Assembly (NCBI GenBank): GCA_023313575.1
Contig: JAJTTP010000006.1
Span: 124,001-188,000 of the forward strand
Length of the DNA stretch: 64,000 nt
Source of the DNA: Eutypella sp. D-1
Taxonomy: Eukaryota; Ascomycota; Sordariomycetes; Xylariales; Diatrypaceae
Reading direction: 5' to 3'
Part shown: one piece after another, positions 1 through 11,900 of the stretch
How positions within the stretch are numbered: position 1 is the first letter of the stretch
How the letters are laid out: every line of letters begins with the position of its first letter
Notes under the pieces: generated by a model
Told to the model about the DNA's origin: nothing
What the model saw: the letters and a program-made list of their open reading frames with translations, nothing else
Database searches by the model: none
Position numbers and translations under genes: made by a program

Positions 1-547
1 GATGGAGGACATGTCCAAAAAGACCAAGAAGCTGGAGAAAGAGAACGACGCATACAAGCGCAAGCACGAGGCCCTCAACCAAAACATCTTCAAACTTGCC
101 GAGGAGCGCACCAAGCTGCTCCGCGACCTGGACGACATTCGCAAGAAGAACGACAAGCTCACGAGCATCATCGGTCAGATGCAGCAGCAGGGCCGCGGCC
201 TTCCTCAGGGTATGCAGAAGAACACCGCGGAAAGCGGCTATGCTCCAACCACGATGTCGTCTGGAGGTGACGCTGACGGGACCACCACTGGCGCTGCCCC
301 GCCATCAGGAATCAATGGGTCCGAAGCCGGTGAGCTCGAAGACGGCGATGACGAGGCCAGCGAATACGAATACGACGAGGACGAGGAGGAAGTGAGCGAA
401 GGCGACGACTTCGACGACGACGATACCGAGGAGGAACTCCTCCCGGCGACCTCCGTCCCGCCGCCCACCTACGGCCCAGAGCGGCCCCCGAACCCGCCCA
501 ATGCTACAGCCACGGCCACAGCCACAGTTAACGGTTTCCACGACTAG
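1..547 (+). CDS. Taxilin family coiled-coil protein, 3' end (partial)
   Basis: The open frame enters from the left edge and stops at 545-547, leaving about 181 C-terminal residues. The first ~60 residues are a charged coiled coil with the taxilin signature of a KKTKKLEKEN stretch, then NQNIFKLAEER and a heptad-like RKKNDKL run. The remainder is a low-complexity acidic tail (many D/E between residues about 105 and 145) ending in a Pro/Ala/Thr segment. Taxilins bind syntaxins and act in vesicle traffic in animals; the fungal role is less defined. The start codon and most of the coiled coil lie outside the window, and the ATG at 2-4 is internal. It is convergent with LTV1 across ~1.6 kb. The coiled-coil motif makes the family call fairly secure, but generic coiled-coil similarity is a residual risk. 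Confidence 0.82.
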   Translation, partial: MEDMSKKTKKLEKENDAYKRKHEALNQNIFKLAEERTKLLRDLDDIRKKNDKLTSIIGQMQQQGRGLPQGMQKNTAESGYAPTTMSSGGDADGTTTGAAPPSGINGSEAGELEDGDDEASEYEYDEDEEEVSEGDDFDDDDTEEELLPATSVPPPTYGPERPPNPPNATATATATVNGFHD

Positions 548-2123
548 GAGAGGGACCTTGCAATAGGCAGCGTGTCGGTCATCGAGGAGGACGAGGTGAT
601 GCTACGGTCATTCTTTACGCGCATGAAAGTCGCCACCGCGGTGGTGTATCACGGGGTCCTTAACCGAATCTCGCAGCGGTCTTCTTAGACGGAACCTCTC
701 GAGATTTGCTCTTCCCGCTCAGCAGCTGCTACTGCTAATACTACTACTACTACTACCACTACCACCACTTCCCCTGTGCCCTATCAAACAGGTCTGTCTG
801 CTTTCGTATCGCCGTCCGGCACTCTAGTCCTCACATTGTCACTGTCTGGATAAAGCAACACACATTGGCAGAGAGAGGATGCCATCATCGTCACGTCTGG
901 CTTTAGCGCTCGCATTTTCTTGTGCCCCCACCCGTCGACTTGAAGCAACGGAATTCGATAGCTTGCTTTCTACGTGGAAGGGAGGGGAAAAGGGGGTCGG
1001 CCCCCCCGCCCCCCTCCCCCCTCGCTCTCGACGACTGAAAACTTGCGCTGATCTATCTCTCTAACTTGTCACCTGATGCTGGCGCCCAGGCGCATTTCAT
1101 TCATATGTGACACAATTCAATCCATCCCATCCCAATTGTATCAACATCAACATCCACATCTCCCGTGCCGATAATGAAAATCCCTTCGTCCGCGAAACCC
1201 AGCCGCGGTCACGGTAGTGGATGGACGGACGGCTACGGATAGTGGGGAGGGGGGGGGAGGACGACAGGGCAAGGCAGGCAGGCAGGCAATTTTACGTATG
1301 TATGAGTAGCAGCAGTACTAGCAGTAGTAGTAAAGCCCGAGGGCGAAAAAAAATCAGTTTTTTTAAGGAAGGAGATATGAAGTCCTTGAATTGCGTATTG
1401 TATTAGGCACTCATATATGTGTGCGCATGTATGTGTGTGTGGTGTGTGTGTGGTGCGTATGGGTATATAAGGCTTTGTCACCTACCTGGTGAAGGTGAAG
1501 CTGTGCTTGTTTGTTTGTCAGGTTATGCGGTTTCAAATTTCCTCAAGGTTCCGAGTGTGGGGCAAGAAAAGGGGGGAGGGGGGGGGGGGGTTACTGCGTA
1601 GAGTCAGTCGGTGGTCATTGAATGAATTCTTGCCTGTTAATCCACCTTACTTAAGAACCCTCCCCCTATCCCAGGAGCCATGAATAATTCGCAATCGCTC
1701 TTTTAATGCCTCGCTCTTTTTCATCTTATAAACTAAGGGGAGGAGTGAGGGGGGGGAGAGAGTACGCGGTAGACAGTATACTCGACCTACTCCGCCCCCC
1801 TTCATCCCCCCCTGGACACCGGATACGTTTTGCTATCACACGCACTCCAAGGATAAGAAAAGATTTGTTTCGTGAACACATATGTCCGTCCATATGTATG
1901 TAGTTGATGCATGTATATGTAAAGGGGGTATCTTTCTTTCTATGAAGCGGACACACATGACCTGTCTCTCTCTCTCGTTCTACATCCGGAACGAAACCAT
2001 CGCAAAAACCCTCTTTTTCCATATTTCTTTTTCGCATTTCGTGAGAAGATCATAACCCAGCCAAGTCCGTAACAGCCCACCCTTTTTCCATATCGACCTC
2101 CGGAGCGGTATAAGAAAAAAGGT
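548..2123. other. Convergent intergenic region, simple repeats
   Basis: This region lies between the taxilin and LTV1 stop codons. It contains short microsatellites (CTA/CTACTA near 737-762, AGC/AGT near 1307-1331, GT-rich 1430-1455), G-rich runs at 1243-1258 and 1565-1590, and CT-rich tracts. Open frames here are short and low complexity, and I see no gene. It probably holds the 3' UTRs of both genes. Confidence 0.6.
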
Positions 2124-3702
2124 TCATCTCGACACGGCGGGCGCGCCGAACGCCAGGGCGGCGGCCGCCTTGTTGTTGTTGTTGCCATTGAGGGCTACAC
2201 CTTTAGAGGCAGCGGCAGGTTTCCCAACAGGATGTTTCTTCCTCGCGCTCCCCCTCTCCCTCACGTGGGCGGGGCCCAGTTCGCGACGGATCTCGTCAAG
2301 CTGCTCGGTGCCGTTTTTCCAGCCGCCCTTGCGGAGGTGCTTCTTGCCGTGCAAGGTGTAGGCGCCGAGGAAATCGTCGAGGATGCCGTCGAGGTCGGCG
2401 CGCATGGGGCCTACTACGCTTGAAGCGGTCGACATGCCGGAGACCATCGAGGCGCCGCCGTCGTCGTCGTCGTACACCAGGCTCTCGCCGTCGCCGAGCC
2501 CGCCGTCGTCGAACTGCGGGTCGTAGTGGCGCGTCTCGAGCTGCTCGAACCGCTCGTCCAGAAGTGATAGCTGTTCCGTCCGCACTAGTGACGACGACGT
2601 CATGCTGTACCCTGATTGGCTCGTCAGCGCGCCCTTGCGCTTCTTGCGCCGTCCGCCGTTCGTCGTGGTCGTGAACAGCGACGACTGTAGGTCCGAGTTG
2701 GACGGTGCTGGTGCTGCCGCCGCCTTCCTCTGAGGGCCCGTCTTCTGGTCCTTTTTGAATTGTTTGAAGTCCTCTAGCCAGTTCTCGTTGGGGTGCTCCC
2801 CGCTTTCGGAGCCTTCTTCGCCAGTCTGAGCGCCACCGGCACCCGCGATGGGGACTAAGGTTGGTGGCCGCGCGTCGTCTTTGTCTCTGTACTCCCGGTC
2901 GGGCTTTGCGGTATCGTCGGATTCCCAACCGTCATCGCCATCATCGCCGTCGAAGAAGTCGGCCTGCTCCTCAAACTCGAACTTGTCGAGCTCACGGCCG
3001 TCGCCGGCCAGCTCCTGGAAGATGTCGTCCTCGTCATCAACGTAAGCCTCGTCCTCGAGAGCCTCGAGGACCTCGCGCAGACGGGGATCCATGTCGGGCT
3101 GGAAGCCGCCGATGGCATCGGGAACATCCTGCTGAGCCTGGTAGGTGAGGTGGCGCAGGTTCTTGGAGGGAAGGATGTCGTCGTCGAGAAGCTCGGACTT
3201 CTGCTTCGCACCACGGTCTTCGACGTCGAGTTGGCGCAGCGCATCTTCTAGACTCTGCTTCTGCTTTCCCTTATTCTTGGACTGACTGCCCTTCGCCTCC
3301 ACAAACACCACATCACCGCCGCCACCGCCGCCGCCCGCGGAGGAATCGAGATCCCGCAAATGCTGCATGTAGTCGTACTCGGTGTCGTCGAAGTAGACGC
3401 CATAATTAGCGGCCTCGCCCTCGTTGGCGCGGATGCGGGCGGCATCGGATCCGAGATCAGAGGCCAGGTCATCGAGCTTCTTCACTTTATGGCTGTTGGG
3501 TGCGGCAGTGGGGTTCAGGACCATGGCCGGGGCATCGGTGTCGTGGATGAGAGGATCATTCTGGGGACGATGGACCAGCGTGAAGTGCTGGGCCGTTTTC
3601 TTGTCGCTGTGGTTTGGGAATAGTTGTTAGTTTAGGTATATAGATAGATAGAACTTTGTCATCGTTGAGGATTTACACTTACATCCACTTCTTCCTAGCC
3701 AT
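2124..3702 (-). CDS. LTV1: LTV1, 40S ribosomal subunit biogenesis/export factor
   Basis: Two exons: 3702-3683 (20 nt) and 3606-2124; the intron 3682-3607 has GTAAGT and ACAG ends. Splicing yields MARKKWIDKKTAQHFTLVHR, the hallmark LTV1 N-terminus, followed by an RPQNDPLIHD block. Total 500 aa, close to yeast Ltv1 (463). The YGVYFDDTEYDYMQHLRDL block (around residues 75-95), long acidic stretches and a basic C-terminal third (GRRKKRKGAL, KHLRKGGWK) fit the family. Ltv1 is a nonribosomal factor on pre-40S particles near Rps3/Rps20 and must be phosphorylated for release. A poly-Gly run (about residues 99-107) and Asp-rich repeats are local expansions. The gene is divergent from LSG1, which matures the other subunit. 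An ATG at 3524 could be mistaken for the start, but the conserved N-terminus lies upstream across the intron. Confidence 0.93.
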
Positions 3703-4350
3703 CTTGATCACGAATTCTTGATCACGAGTATCACAAGTCAGGTGTCAGTAAACCTAATGAGGAATATATGTATGGGAAGATTGTTGGCTCAATTGTTTAT
3801 TTTCTAGTCCGTATGATGTGTAGATCTAATAAAAGGAGGAAGTAACTGTAGAGTTACCCCGGGTCACTAGAAGTATAAAATACTTAGGCAGTTTACATAG
3901 ATATAACCTTAGCGATTATGAAGTTATCCGTCTTCTTATCAGGGTGACCATCACGGTTGTCTTTGACTGACTGGTGAACCATTGAAAAAAGCTTGGTGGG
4001 GTAATCTTCTTATCGGGGCTTATCGATCTTATCAATGCGCGGGACAGTCCAGACAGTGTAAGAGACGGTGGGGACAGTGTGGGACGGTGGGTGGGACGGG
4101 AGTGCGAGAAGTGGGAGAGTGACGCAGAAATAATTTGCCCCTCCATTAATCAGCGGCCATAACTACAATACCTTCTGCTTATTGCATAAGACAGTATTAC
4201 ATACAATATACACCACTCTAGGTCATCTTCCTACAACATCAGAACATCACAACGTTAGAACATTACACTATACATCATCGCAATTTATCATAAAATACCA
4301 TTTTAAATTCTATCATATTCCTGCGACTAATTACTAGCTGCCCGTCCAAT
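3703..4350. promoter_or_regulatory. Bidirectional LTV1-LSG1 promoter
   Basis: A 648 bp region separates the divergent start codons of LTV1 (3702, -) and LSG1 (4351, +). It has a cluster of six near-copies of G(G/A)GAC(A/G)G(T/G) at 4041-4101 and several CTTATC (GATAAG) hexamers near 3935, 4007, 4018 and 4029. The AT-rich part from 4180 to 4330 probably holds the LSG1 transcription start. No TATA box can be assigned with confidence. Both genes belong to the ribosome-biogenesis regulon, so shared control is likely but inferred. Confidence 0.6.
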
Positions 4351-6541
4351 ATGCCGAAAGCAAAGTCCAAGCAGTCCGTTGGACTGGGCAATACCCTGAT
4401 GAACGATCGCTTCGGCAAGGGTAAAGGCGCTGATCGCAAGAGAACCGGAGTCATGAGAGTCAACCACGCAACCGGCGAGGAGGTATGCCGTGAAGATTGA
4501 AGCTGAATATCGAAAATTGATGTTCAATTCCGAAATACCCGAAATACGGAGACTAATCAATCCTTTAGTATCTCACAAACGACCGAAAAGAGGCCTCATG
4601 GGTCAAGATGCGCTCCGTCACCGAGCAGAGCGCAATGGATGATTTCCTAGCCACTGCCGAGCTTGCCGGTACCGATTTCACTGCCGAGAAGATGAACAAC
4701 GTCAAGATTATCCATACCGATCAGCGGAACCCCTACTTGTTATCTGCACAGGAGGAGCGCAACGTCCGGGGCAAGCACCAGGCTCACAGGGGTAGACTGT
4801 CCGTTCCGAGGAGGCCCAAGTGGGACGAGAACACCACCCCCCAGGAGTTAGATGTTCTCGAGAGACAGAGCTTTTTGAACTGGAGGCGGGGATTGGCCGA
4901 GTTACAAGAGAATCACGATTTGCTCATGACCCCTTTCGAGCGCAATCTGGAAGTCTGGAGGCAGCTGTGGCGTGTCATCGAACGGTCAGACCTCGTCGTC
5001 CAGATTGTCGACGCCAGGAATCCCCTAATGTTCCGTTCCGAGGATCTCGAGACTTACGTGAAGGAGGTTGACCAGAAGAAGGAGAACCTGCTATTAGTGA
5101 ACAAGGCCGATATGATGACCACTAAGCAGAGGAAGGAATGGGCCAATTATTTCAAGGAAAAGAAGATCGCCTATCGATTCTTCTCTGCCAGCCTTGCGAA
5201 GCAGTTGAACGACGAGCGAGATCTGCTCGATGAACCCGAAGAGCCCGAGAATGGCCAAGGTGCGAACCCCAAGACCATCCCGAGGACAGGAGAGACGCAG
5301 GGGCGCCATGGCGAGAGTGCGGAAGCAGACAGCGATGAAGACGATAACGATGAGGAGTTTTCTGGAGCTCCCTTAGCGGCGGACTCCGACGACGAGACCC
5401 GCATCTTAACGGTGGAGGAGTTGGAGGACATATTTCTTCAACACGCCCCTGACTCGGCTGGTAAGATCCCAGATTTCATCTAATCTACATCTCCCAATTT
5501 TTCTAGTAGACACTAACTCCTAAATTAGATGTAGATCACAAACTCCAGATTGGTCTTGTCGGATACCCCAACGTCGGAAAATCATCAACTATCAATGCCT
5601 TGATCGGTGCCAAGAAGGTCTCCGTTTCTGCCACCCCAGGCAAGACCAAACACTTCCAGACCATCCACCTGAGTGACCAGGTCATCCTATGCGATTGTCC
5701 CGGTCTAGTCTTCCCTAACTTCGCTACGACTAAAGCCGACCTGGTTTGCAATGGCGTGCTGCCCATCGATCAGCTCCGGGAATATACTGGTCCCGTTGGT
5801 CTCATCACCAAGAGGATACCCCGGTCGTTCTTAGAAGCCGTATATGGCATCCACATTGATATCAGGCCGCTTGAAGAAGGCGGCACAGGCGTGCCCACAG
5901 CTAGCGAATTTCTGTCTGCCTACGCCAAGGCACGCGGCTTTCAGACGCAGGGCGTCGGCCAACCTGACGAGTCGCGCGCCGCTCGTGTCGTCCTGAAGGA
6001 CTACGTCAGCGGAAAGCTATTATATGTCGAGCCGCCCCCGGGGTACGGGGACGCCGCCGATTTTAACCGCGAACTGTACGATTCAGCCCACCTGCCACCG
6101 AAGCGGCGGGCCGCTGTGCTGGCCGCTTTAGGTCACCGACTTCACCTCATAGATGAAGACAACTTCGGCAACGACGATGATCACAGTCACGACAACGAGA
6201 CGGCCTCGACCGCCGCCTCCTCGAGCGACCTAGGATCACTGCCTCCGGGATCACTGCCCCCAGGTGCCAAGTCGCAGCGTCTCGATAAGGCGTTCTTCTC
6301 GTCGACGGGCCGCGGCAACGCCGGCCACCTCTCCATGCCCTTCAACCACAAGTACACGCAGCACGGCCGGGACCAGGCGCAGACGCGCGCGAAGAACCTC
6401 AGCGGGCGCAAGGCGCGTGCCATGGTCGCGCTCGAGACTGGTCTCGACCCTAGCGAGGTCCGGATCGGCGGCAGCAAGAAGCACTTCAAGGGCGGGCCCA
6501 AGGGGAAGGAGAAGAAGGGCGACAGTGCGTCATCGCAATGA
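4351..6541 (+). CDS. LSG1: LSG1, circularly permuted GTPase for 60S maturation
   Basis: Three exons: 4351-4482, 4569-5460 and 5529-6541 (introns of 86 and 68 nt with GTATGC..TTAG and GTAAGA..TTAG ends), giving 678 aa against 640 in yeast. GTPase motifs appear in permuted order: G4 NKAD at residues 222-225, preceded by DARNP at 192-196, then G1 GYPNVGKSS at 353-361, a TPGKT switch at 377-381 and G3 DCPG at 397-400. That order and the MPKAKSKQSVGLGNTL start are diagnostic of Lsg1 (YawG/YlqF family). The enzyme acts in the cytoplasm, releasing the export adaptor Nmd3 from pre-60S subunits. An acidic insert between G4 and G1 (about residues 280-325) and a basic Lys/Arg C-terminus are typical. An ATG at 4608 is internal; the start at 4351 restores the conserved N-terminus. 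Confidence 0.95.
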
Positions 6542-7817
6542 GTAAAGTTGGGAAATAGGATGGTTCAACTGGCATGATATGGCATAACGACTGGGAATGG
6601 TTACAAATTTTACGCATGGGGCTCGGGCTTTCCACATACGGGGATGGTATGCAAAAAATGGCATTACGTAGAAAAGGCTACCAGGTGAAAACTTCGAGCT
6701 GTCGGATACATAGTATGGCCTAGGACGGGATAGAACAGGGTTGAATGAAAGAAAAAAAAATGATTCCCGCTGCGTTCCCTCCTCGGTCTGACAATGCGAA
6801 AGTTAAACCCAATAAGCAACATACACACTCTTCGCGAGAGTTCCACAGGAGCAAGAAACCGTCGAATTCGAAACATCTCCTACACCTACACCTACACCGC
6901 ATATCATGGAGATACCCCATTTTTTCCCTCGGAACAATGGAACTGGACGGCCAACATCAAAGCAAATGCGGCGCCTGTGAGTGATTCAGCTGAATATATA
7001 AGACCTAAGAAACCGCGGCGAGTTAATGTACCCCATCTATCCCCCCGCATAGACAAAGATGTGTGCTGCACCGCCTATATGCAAAATGTGAGGCCGCAAA
7101 GTCCCTTTGTTCGCGCAACAAAACCCCTTACCAGATGAAACTTACATCCCGATGTCTTGCCAAAAAAGCCTTAGGTCATAAGGCCTTTCTGTAGGTGCGG
7201 AAGGAAGGAGAAGTCGAAGTATGCTATGTATGTATCGAGAGGAAACAGAAATCAACCGATCGTGGGTTTGTTAGTTTTTTGTTTCCTTCTGTCAAATTGT
7301 TTCTTGTTTCCTTTTTTTCCCCCTGTTTATATATATATATATATAGGTAAGAAGGAATCCAAGTGGCAAAAGGGGGTTTGCCTAACCTACGATTGCTCAT
7401 ATCACACTCACAGTTTTTGACACCCATCGCGCAGCTTGTTCGCAAACACACGCACGCATAGAGAGGGGGAGAGAGAGACTCAGGCACACACACACACACA
7501 CACACACATATTCACGCACACGAACACGTAAAGGAAGAGAGTGACTATAGGGTATATATATTCATCAAGCACCAAGCATCAACTCCTGAACCCACCCAGC
7601 ACTCTCAACCACCACATCTATCTATCCATCCATCCACCCATCCACCCGTCAATCTCCGCACTGAACCTAATAACGAGAAGCCAAAAAATCAAAAAAGTCA
7701 AAACCCAAGAAAAAGGATCAGAAAAAAAAGGAAAGGAAAAGACGAAACCTTAACACGCACATACACTCGCACACAGAGAGAGGGGGGAAAAGCAAGGAGA
7801 AAAAAAAAGAAAAGACA
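6542..7817. other. Intergenic region with CA/TA microsatellites
   Basis: The stretch holds the LSG1 3' flank and the leader of the small Cys-rich ORF. There is a TA run at 7327-7345, a CA run at 7483-7508, CATC/CACC pyrimidine repeats at 7615-7650 and an A-rich leader from 7680 to 7815. No other gene is supported. Confidence 0.55.
7483..7508. repeat. CA dinucleotide microsatellite
   Basis: An uninterrupted (CA)n run of about 13 units, followed by a purine-rich leader toward the small ORF at 7818. Confidence 0.85.
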
Positions 7818-8009
7818 ATGTGTACATACATCCCCTACATCTGGCGATGCAGACAGTGCAACACGACACAGCGCGAGGTGCGCGCGGACTGGGAGCGGTG
7901 CGCCCAGCGTCCGCGATGCGTGTACGAGGCCCGGGGCCCGCCCGTCGTCACCCTCGTCCTCTGCCCCCTCTGCCAGAACGAGTACGCTCTGGCTTTCTCG
8001 AGCCCCTAG
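7818..8009 (+). CDS. Small cysteine-rich protein, putative zinc-binding (63 aa)
   Basis: A 63-residue ORF with seven cysteines: C2, C11, C14, C28, C34, C49 and C52. Two CxxC pairs (11-14 and 49-52) flank C28 and C34, a spacing that could bind zinc in a ribbon-like fold. The Met-Cys start followed by aromatic residues resembles a group of short fungal hypothetical proteins that I know only by appearance. The start context has A at -3, and the ORF follows an A-rich, CT-poor leader of the type fungal mRNAs use. No signal peptide or membrane segment is visible. The function is unknown. It converges on the M16 protease. A shifted-frame ATG at 7820 opens a 72-aa ORF rich in Arg/Pro, which looks like a shadow. 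A non-coding origin cannot be excluded. Confidence 0.5.
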   Translation: MCTYIPYIWRCRQCNTTQREVRADWERCAQRPRCVYEARGPPVVTLVLCPLCQNEYALAFSSP

Positions 8010-8956
8010 CCCCCTTCCTTGTCTCTCTCCACGAGTAGGATATCGTTGGTTTCCTGGCTGGATGAGGCTGGGTATTGAGAATGGGGGATGCGGTTGTGGA
8101 AGGGAGGGGGGGGGGCAGGGTCTAGATGAAGTAAATAAGGCCTCGGAGGTCGTCTGCGCCACGCCTGCTGTTTCTCGCGTCATTGTTGCGCTTCTAGACA
8201 ACAGACAGATGAACGGATAGACAGACCAGCTTTCACCTCTCCATACGTAACGAAAAAAAAGGGAAAAAAAAGAAGTCAAATAAATAGCTAGCAACTCTTT
8301 ATACATGCAACATAATGAAACTCACAAACACAATGAAGGCGGGGGACAGGTACCTGTGAACATAAGTGATTGTTCCTCGCTCTTTGCAATATGTAGCTGA
8401 CTGACTACAGCAGAATAACAATCTCCCCTAGCTCTTTGATCTACCAGGCTCCGCTGCTCGTGCTCATGATCTAGGTTTTTTTTTTTTTTTTTTTCTTTTT
8501 GATGACTGGCTGGGATGGGATAACTAAGCCCGGAAACTTGGATCTTTGGACGGAATCTTCGCGCTTGGGACGCGATGGGAGAGAAAGAAAAAGGTTGGCT
8601 GAGGAGGTTCAGTATGGGCCGTACTGCATAGGGTATGTATGTGAGAAGGCCATTGAGACATGAGAGCGAGATTAAAAGGAAGGTGGGCGAGGTAGACGAG
8701 GCCCATTAGGGGCAGTCTTCGCGAAATAGGCGGGCATGCGCAGTGTCGTGCTGTGAAGTAAACTCAAGGTACTGAGCTCTATATTTTGCTGATAAGATCG
8801 TAAGAGACTGCCCGAGGAGCAATATTTGTGTTATTCGGGCTCCCACGTCCAAATGTGAACGTTTAGATGTCCAAGACTGGAACATCATTGCGTAATTGTC
8901 ATCATGTCTATTGCAGCGAGTAGCTCTATCTGCGAAAAAAAAGAAAAAGGTCACCC
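8010..8956. other. Convergent intergenic region
   Basis: This is the 3' flank of both the small ORF and the M16 protease. It has a G-run at 8107-8116 and a T-run at 8476-8494. No coding frame beyond short chance ORFs is visible. Confidence 0.5.
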
Positions 8957-11900
8957 TTATTTTCCATCGACAGACATTTCGTCCCCGGACTCTCCGGACC
9001 CATCGTCCTCCTCAGATCCATCCTCCATATCATCCTCGTCGTCCTCATCGCCGTCTTCTCCAGCGTCGAGTCCGTACGCGTCGTAGTAGTCCGCCAGCTG
9101 CTTGACCTGGGTCTTGTAGCCTATCTCTTGGAGCTCCTTCTCTATTTTCTGCGGACATAGTCAGCATCGGATATCTGGACAACGGCATTTTCGTATGGAC
9201 AAAGATGGAAGAGAAGAAGCAGTATTTTTCTTTTTTTTTTTAAAAAAAAAAAGAAAAAAAAAAGACTAAGAGGAAATAAAAGAAACTACGTACCTCGGTC
9301 ATGACGTGGGCACAGCATACCACGACGTTGCTCTTTCCGGGCTCGAAGATGGGGAGGATCCAAGTGCGCATGGCGTTCTTTATATCGTCGACGGTAACGG
9401 CGCGGACGCGGGCGAGCAACTGCTGATTAAAATCCGGCGGCAGGCCCCGGACGGCGCCGAGGATATAGTTCTGCACGGCGGCGGCTGACATGGTGGCCTG
9501 GTCGTCAGCCATACCCATGACAAGCTGACTGACGGCGCCCTCGATCATCGGCCCCTCGAAGGCCACCGCTCCATTGGCCAGGTCCTCGATTGCTCGCCGC
9601 GCCGCCGCCATAGCCTTCGAAGCCAGCGGCGAACGGTACACCTTGAAGTGCAAATATCCGCCGTCGACCTCCTTGCCAAAATGCACGCCGTAGGCGAGAC
9701 CGTTTCCGCGCACGGCGTTCCACAGGGGCCCCTCTACCGTCTCCAGGTACTGGCACGCAACGAGGAGCGCGGGCACGCCCGGATCGGTGAACGATGTGAA
9801 ACCCTTCCCGGAGCTGACCGAGTACGAGCTGTCGATCGTCGTCATGGGAATGATGATAGCGCCGATGGATCCCGGATTGCGACCTTCGTCGTTGAGCATG
9901 GTATGCGGCTTGACGATGGGCTTCATCTCCTTCGTGTCTCCGCTGAGAGACCCGGAAAGGATGTCCCAGGTCTTGACTGGTTCGGAAAGCTTGGAGTTGG
10001 TGATGTCGGCGGTTACCAGTACGCGGAGGTTACTAAAGGTGAAGAGGGCCTTCCTGACTTCCTCAAACCACGACAAGACTGTATCAGGCTCCTTTTCGAG
10101 GAGCTTCTTCAACCTGCGGAGGTACTTGGCCTTCACCAGTGTACGCCTAGCTACAAGTAGTGTCGACGGCTCATTATGGAGAGCCATCTCAACCTCGCTT
10201 GCCATGACCCTGCCATCACGCTTGTCCTCAGGAATATCGGCAAGCTGTTTCGCGATGCTAGCTCTCAGTCTCGTGGCATCGAAAACGCTGTCGAACATCA
10301 TGGTGCGTATCCAGTTGACTGCGCGGTCGTATTTCTCGGGTTCGACTTGCATGCGCATAACGTAGCTTTCGGAGTCCGCTACGGCGCGACTTCCAGGATC
10401 CAGCGAGTAGCTGACCGTCTCCTTCTCGAGTTCCATTACAACCTTCTCGAAATCGACTAGCTCTCCGTCCCGTTTGATGTGAGTGTTGAAGAAGTTGTCG
10501 CTGAATATTGGAAGTAGGGGCTTGTACTTCACAGGCACACTTGAGGTTCCAATGTGAATCGTAATGTGGACAAAGTTGGTTGGAACATCCTCAAACTGAA
10601 TGAAAAGGGGCTTGTCAGAGGAGGCTTTGTCAATTGCGACTTGAGCAGGGTTGTTGGGTGTTCCCAGCTTGCGGGCAAGCCCGGATCGGGCTGTCTGCGA
10701 TTGTATAAAGTGAATCGACTCCGTCGGCGGCACTGGCCATCTCTCGAGTAAGGAATTGGGAATCTCAATCTCGTTTTGCTGTTTGGCCTCATCGAGCTTC
10801 TGCTGGAGTTTCTTTAGCCCCTCGGGGCCAAGTTCTTCCTTCCTTTTCTCGATTCTCGCGAACTCCTCAGCCTTCTGTTTTTCGGCTAACTTCAAAGACG
10901 GCTTTCCAAGGATGGATATGTGGTGAGCGTCGGAGATCCACTTCCTTAAGAATTCCCTCCATTGCTGGTCTGTCCATTTCTCCAAGTCATTGTAATGATT
11001 GAGGTGAGCGATGTCCGTTAGCGTCGATCCGTCCCGCTTGCCAAAGAGGTAGTCAGTGATAATGACAGTCGAATAGAACGATTCCGACTCTTCCGCGTGT
11101 GCCTTGACTTGTCGACGCTCTCTGCGAATACATTCATGCATGTACTCCATGTCCAGGGGCTTGGACGCAACCTCTTTGAGCAGAGAGACGAGGCGTTTTT
11201 CTACGAATTCCAATTTCTCAGTGGCTACACCTGTTGGCTGAAACCAAATAACGCTGTTGGGCCTGGCGTCCCACCAATACGAGACGGAGCTCGCGAGCTC
11301 CTCCTTCTCGACGATGACGTTCTCCAACACTGCGACAGAAGAACCGCAGAGATATGTGAGAAGAACGTTCAGCGCAGTCCCCGCGAGGGCGTCGACGCAG
11401 TTCGGCCCGAAGAAAGCGAGGGCCAAGTCTCCCGTAGACTCGTCTTCTTCAGGAAATTCGACGGTTTCTACCCTTGTGGCTTTCAGTGCTGGTGGCTGGG
11501 GGGACTCTATCCATGGCCGTCTGAATGGGGCATCAAGCGGTGGGAGGTCGTCCTTGACACTCTCTTCGAACTTGTCAAGAATCTCAAGAAGGTTTTCGTG
11601 GTCGACTTCGCCAACGACAACAATACACATATTTCGTGGTTGATACATAACCTTGTGAAAGTCACGGATCTTCTCCGGGGTCAATACTCTCAAGGCTTCT
11701 GTCATTCCCCCGGTTTCATAGCGAAATCCAACAGTCTCGGGATACAAGAGTCGCCGGGCTTGGAGATCCATGAGTTCAGTGCTAGTGTTCTCAACACCCT
11801 GCATCTCCGAGTATACTACACCAGCATCGTTGCCTTCCCCGTTGATGTGGTGAACCTCAGTCAGACATGCGGCATCTGTGAGGGTTGGGACGATGAGATG

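Noticed and set aside
2296..2928. 210-aa minus-strand ORF
   Set aside because: Arg-rich second frame of LTV1; the LTV1 frame has the family motifs.
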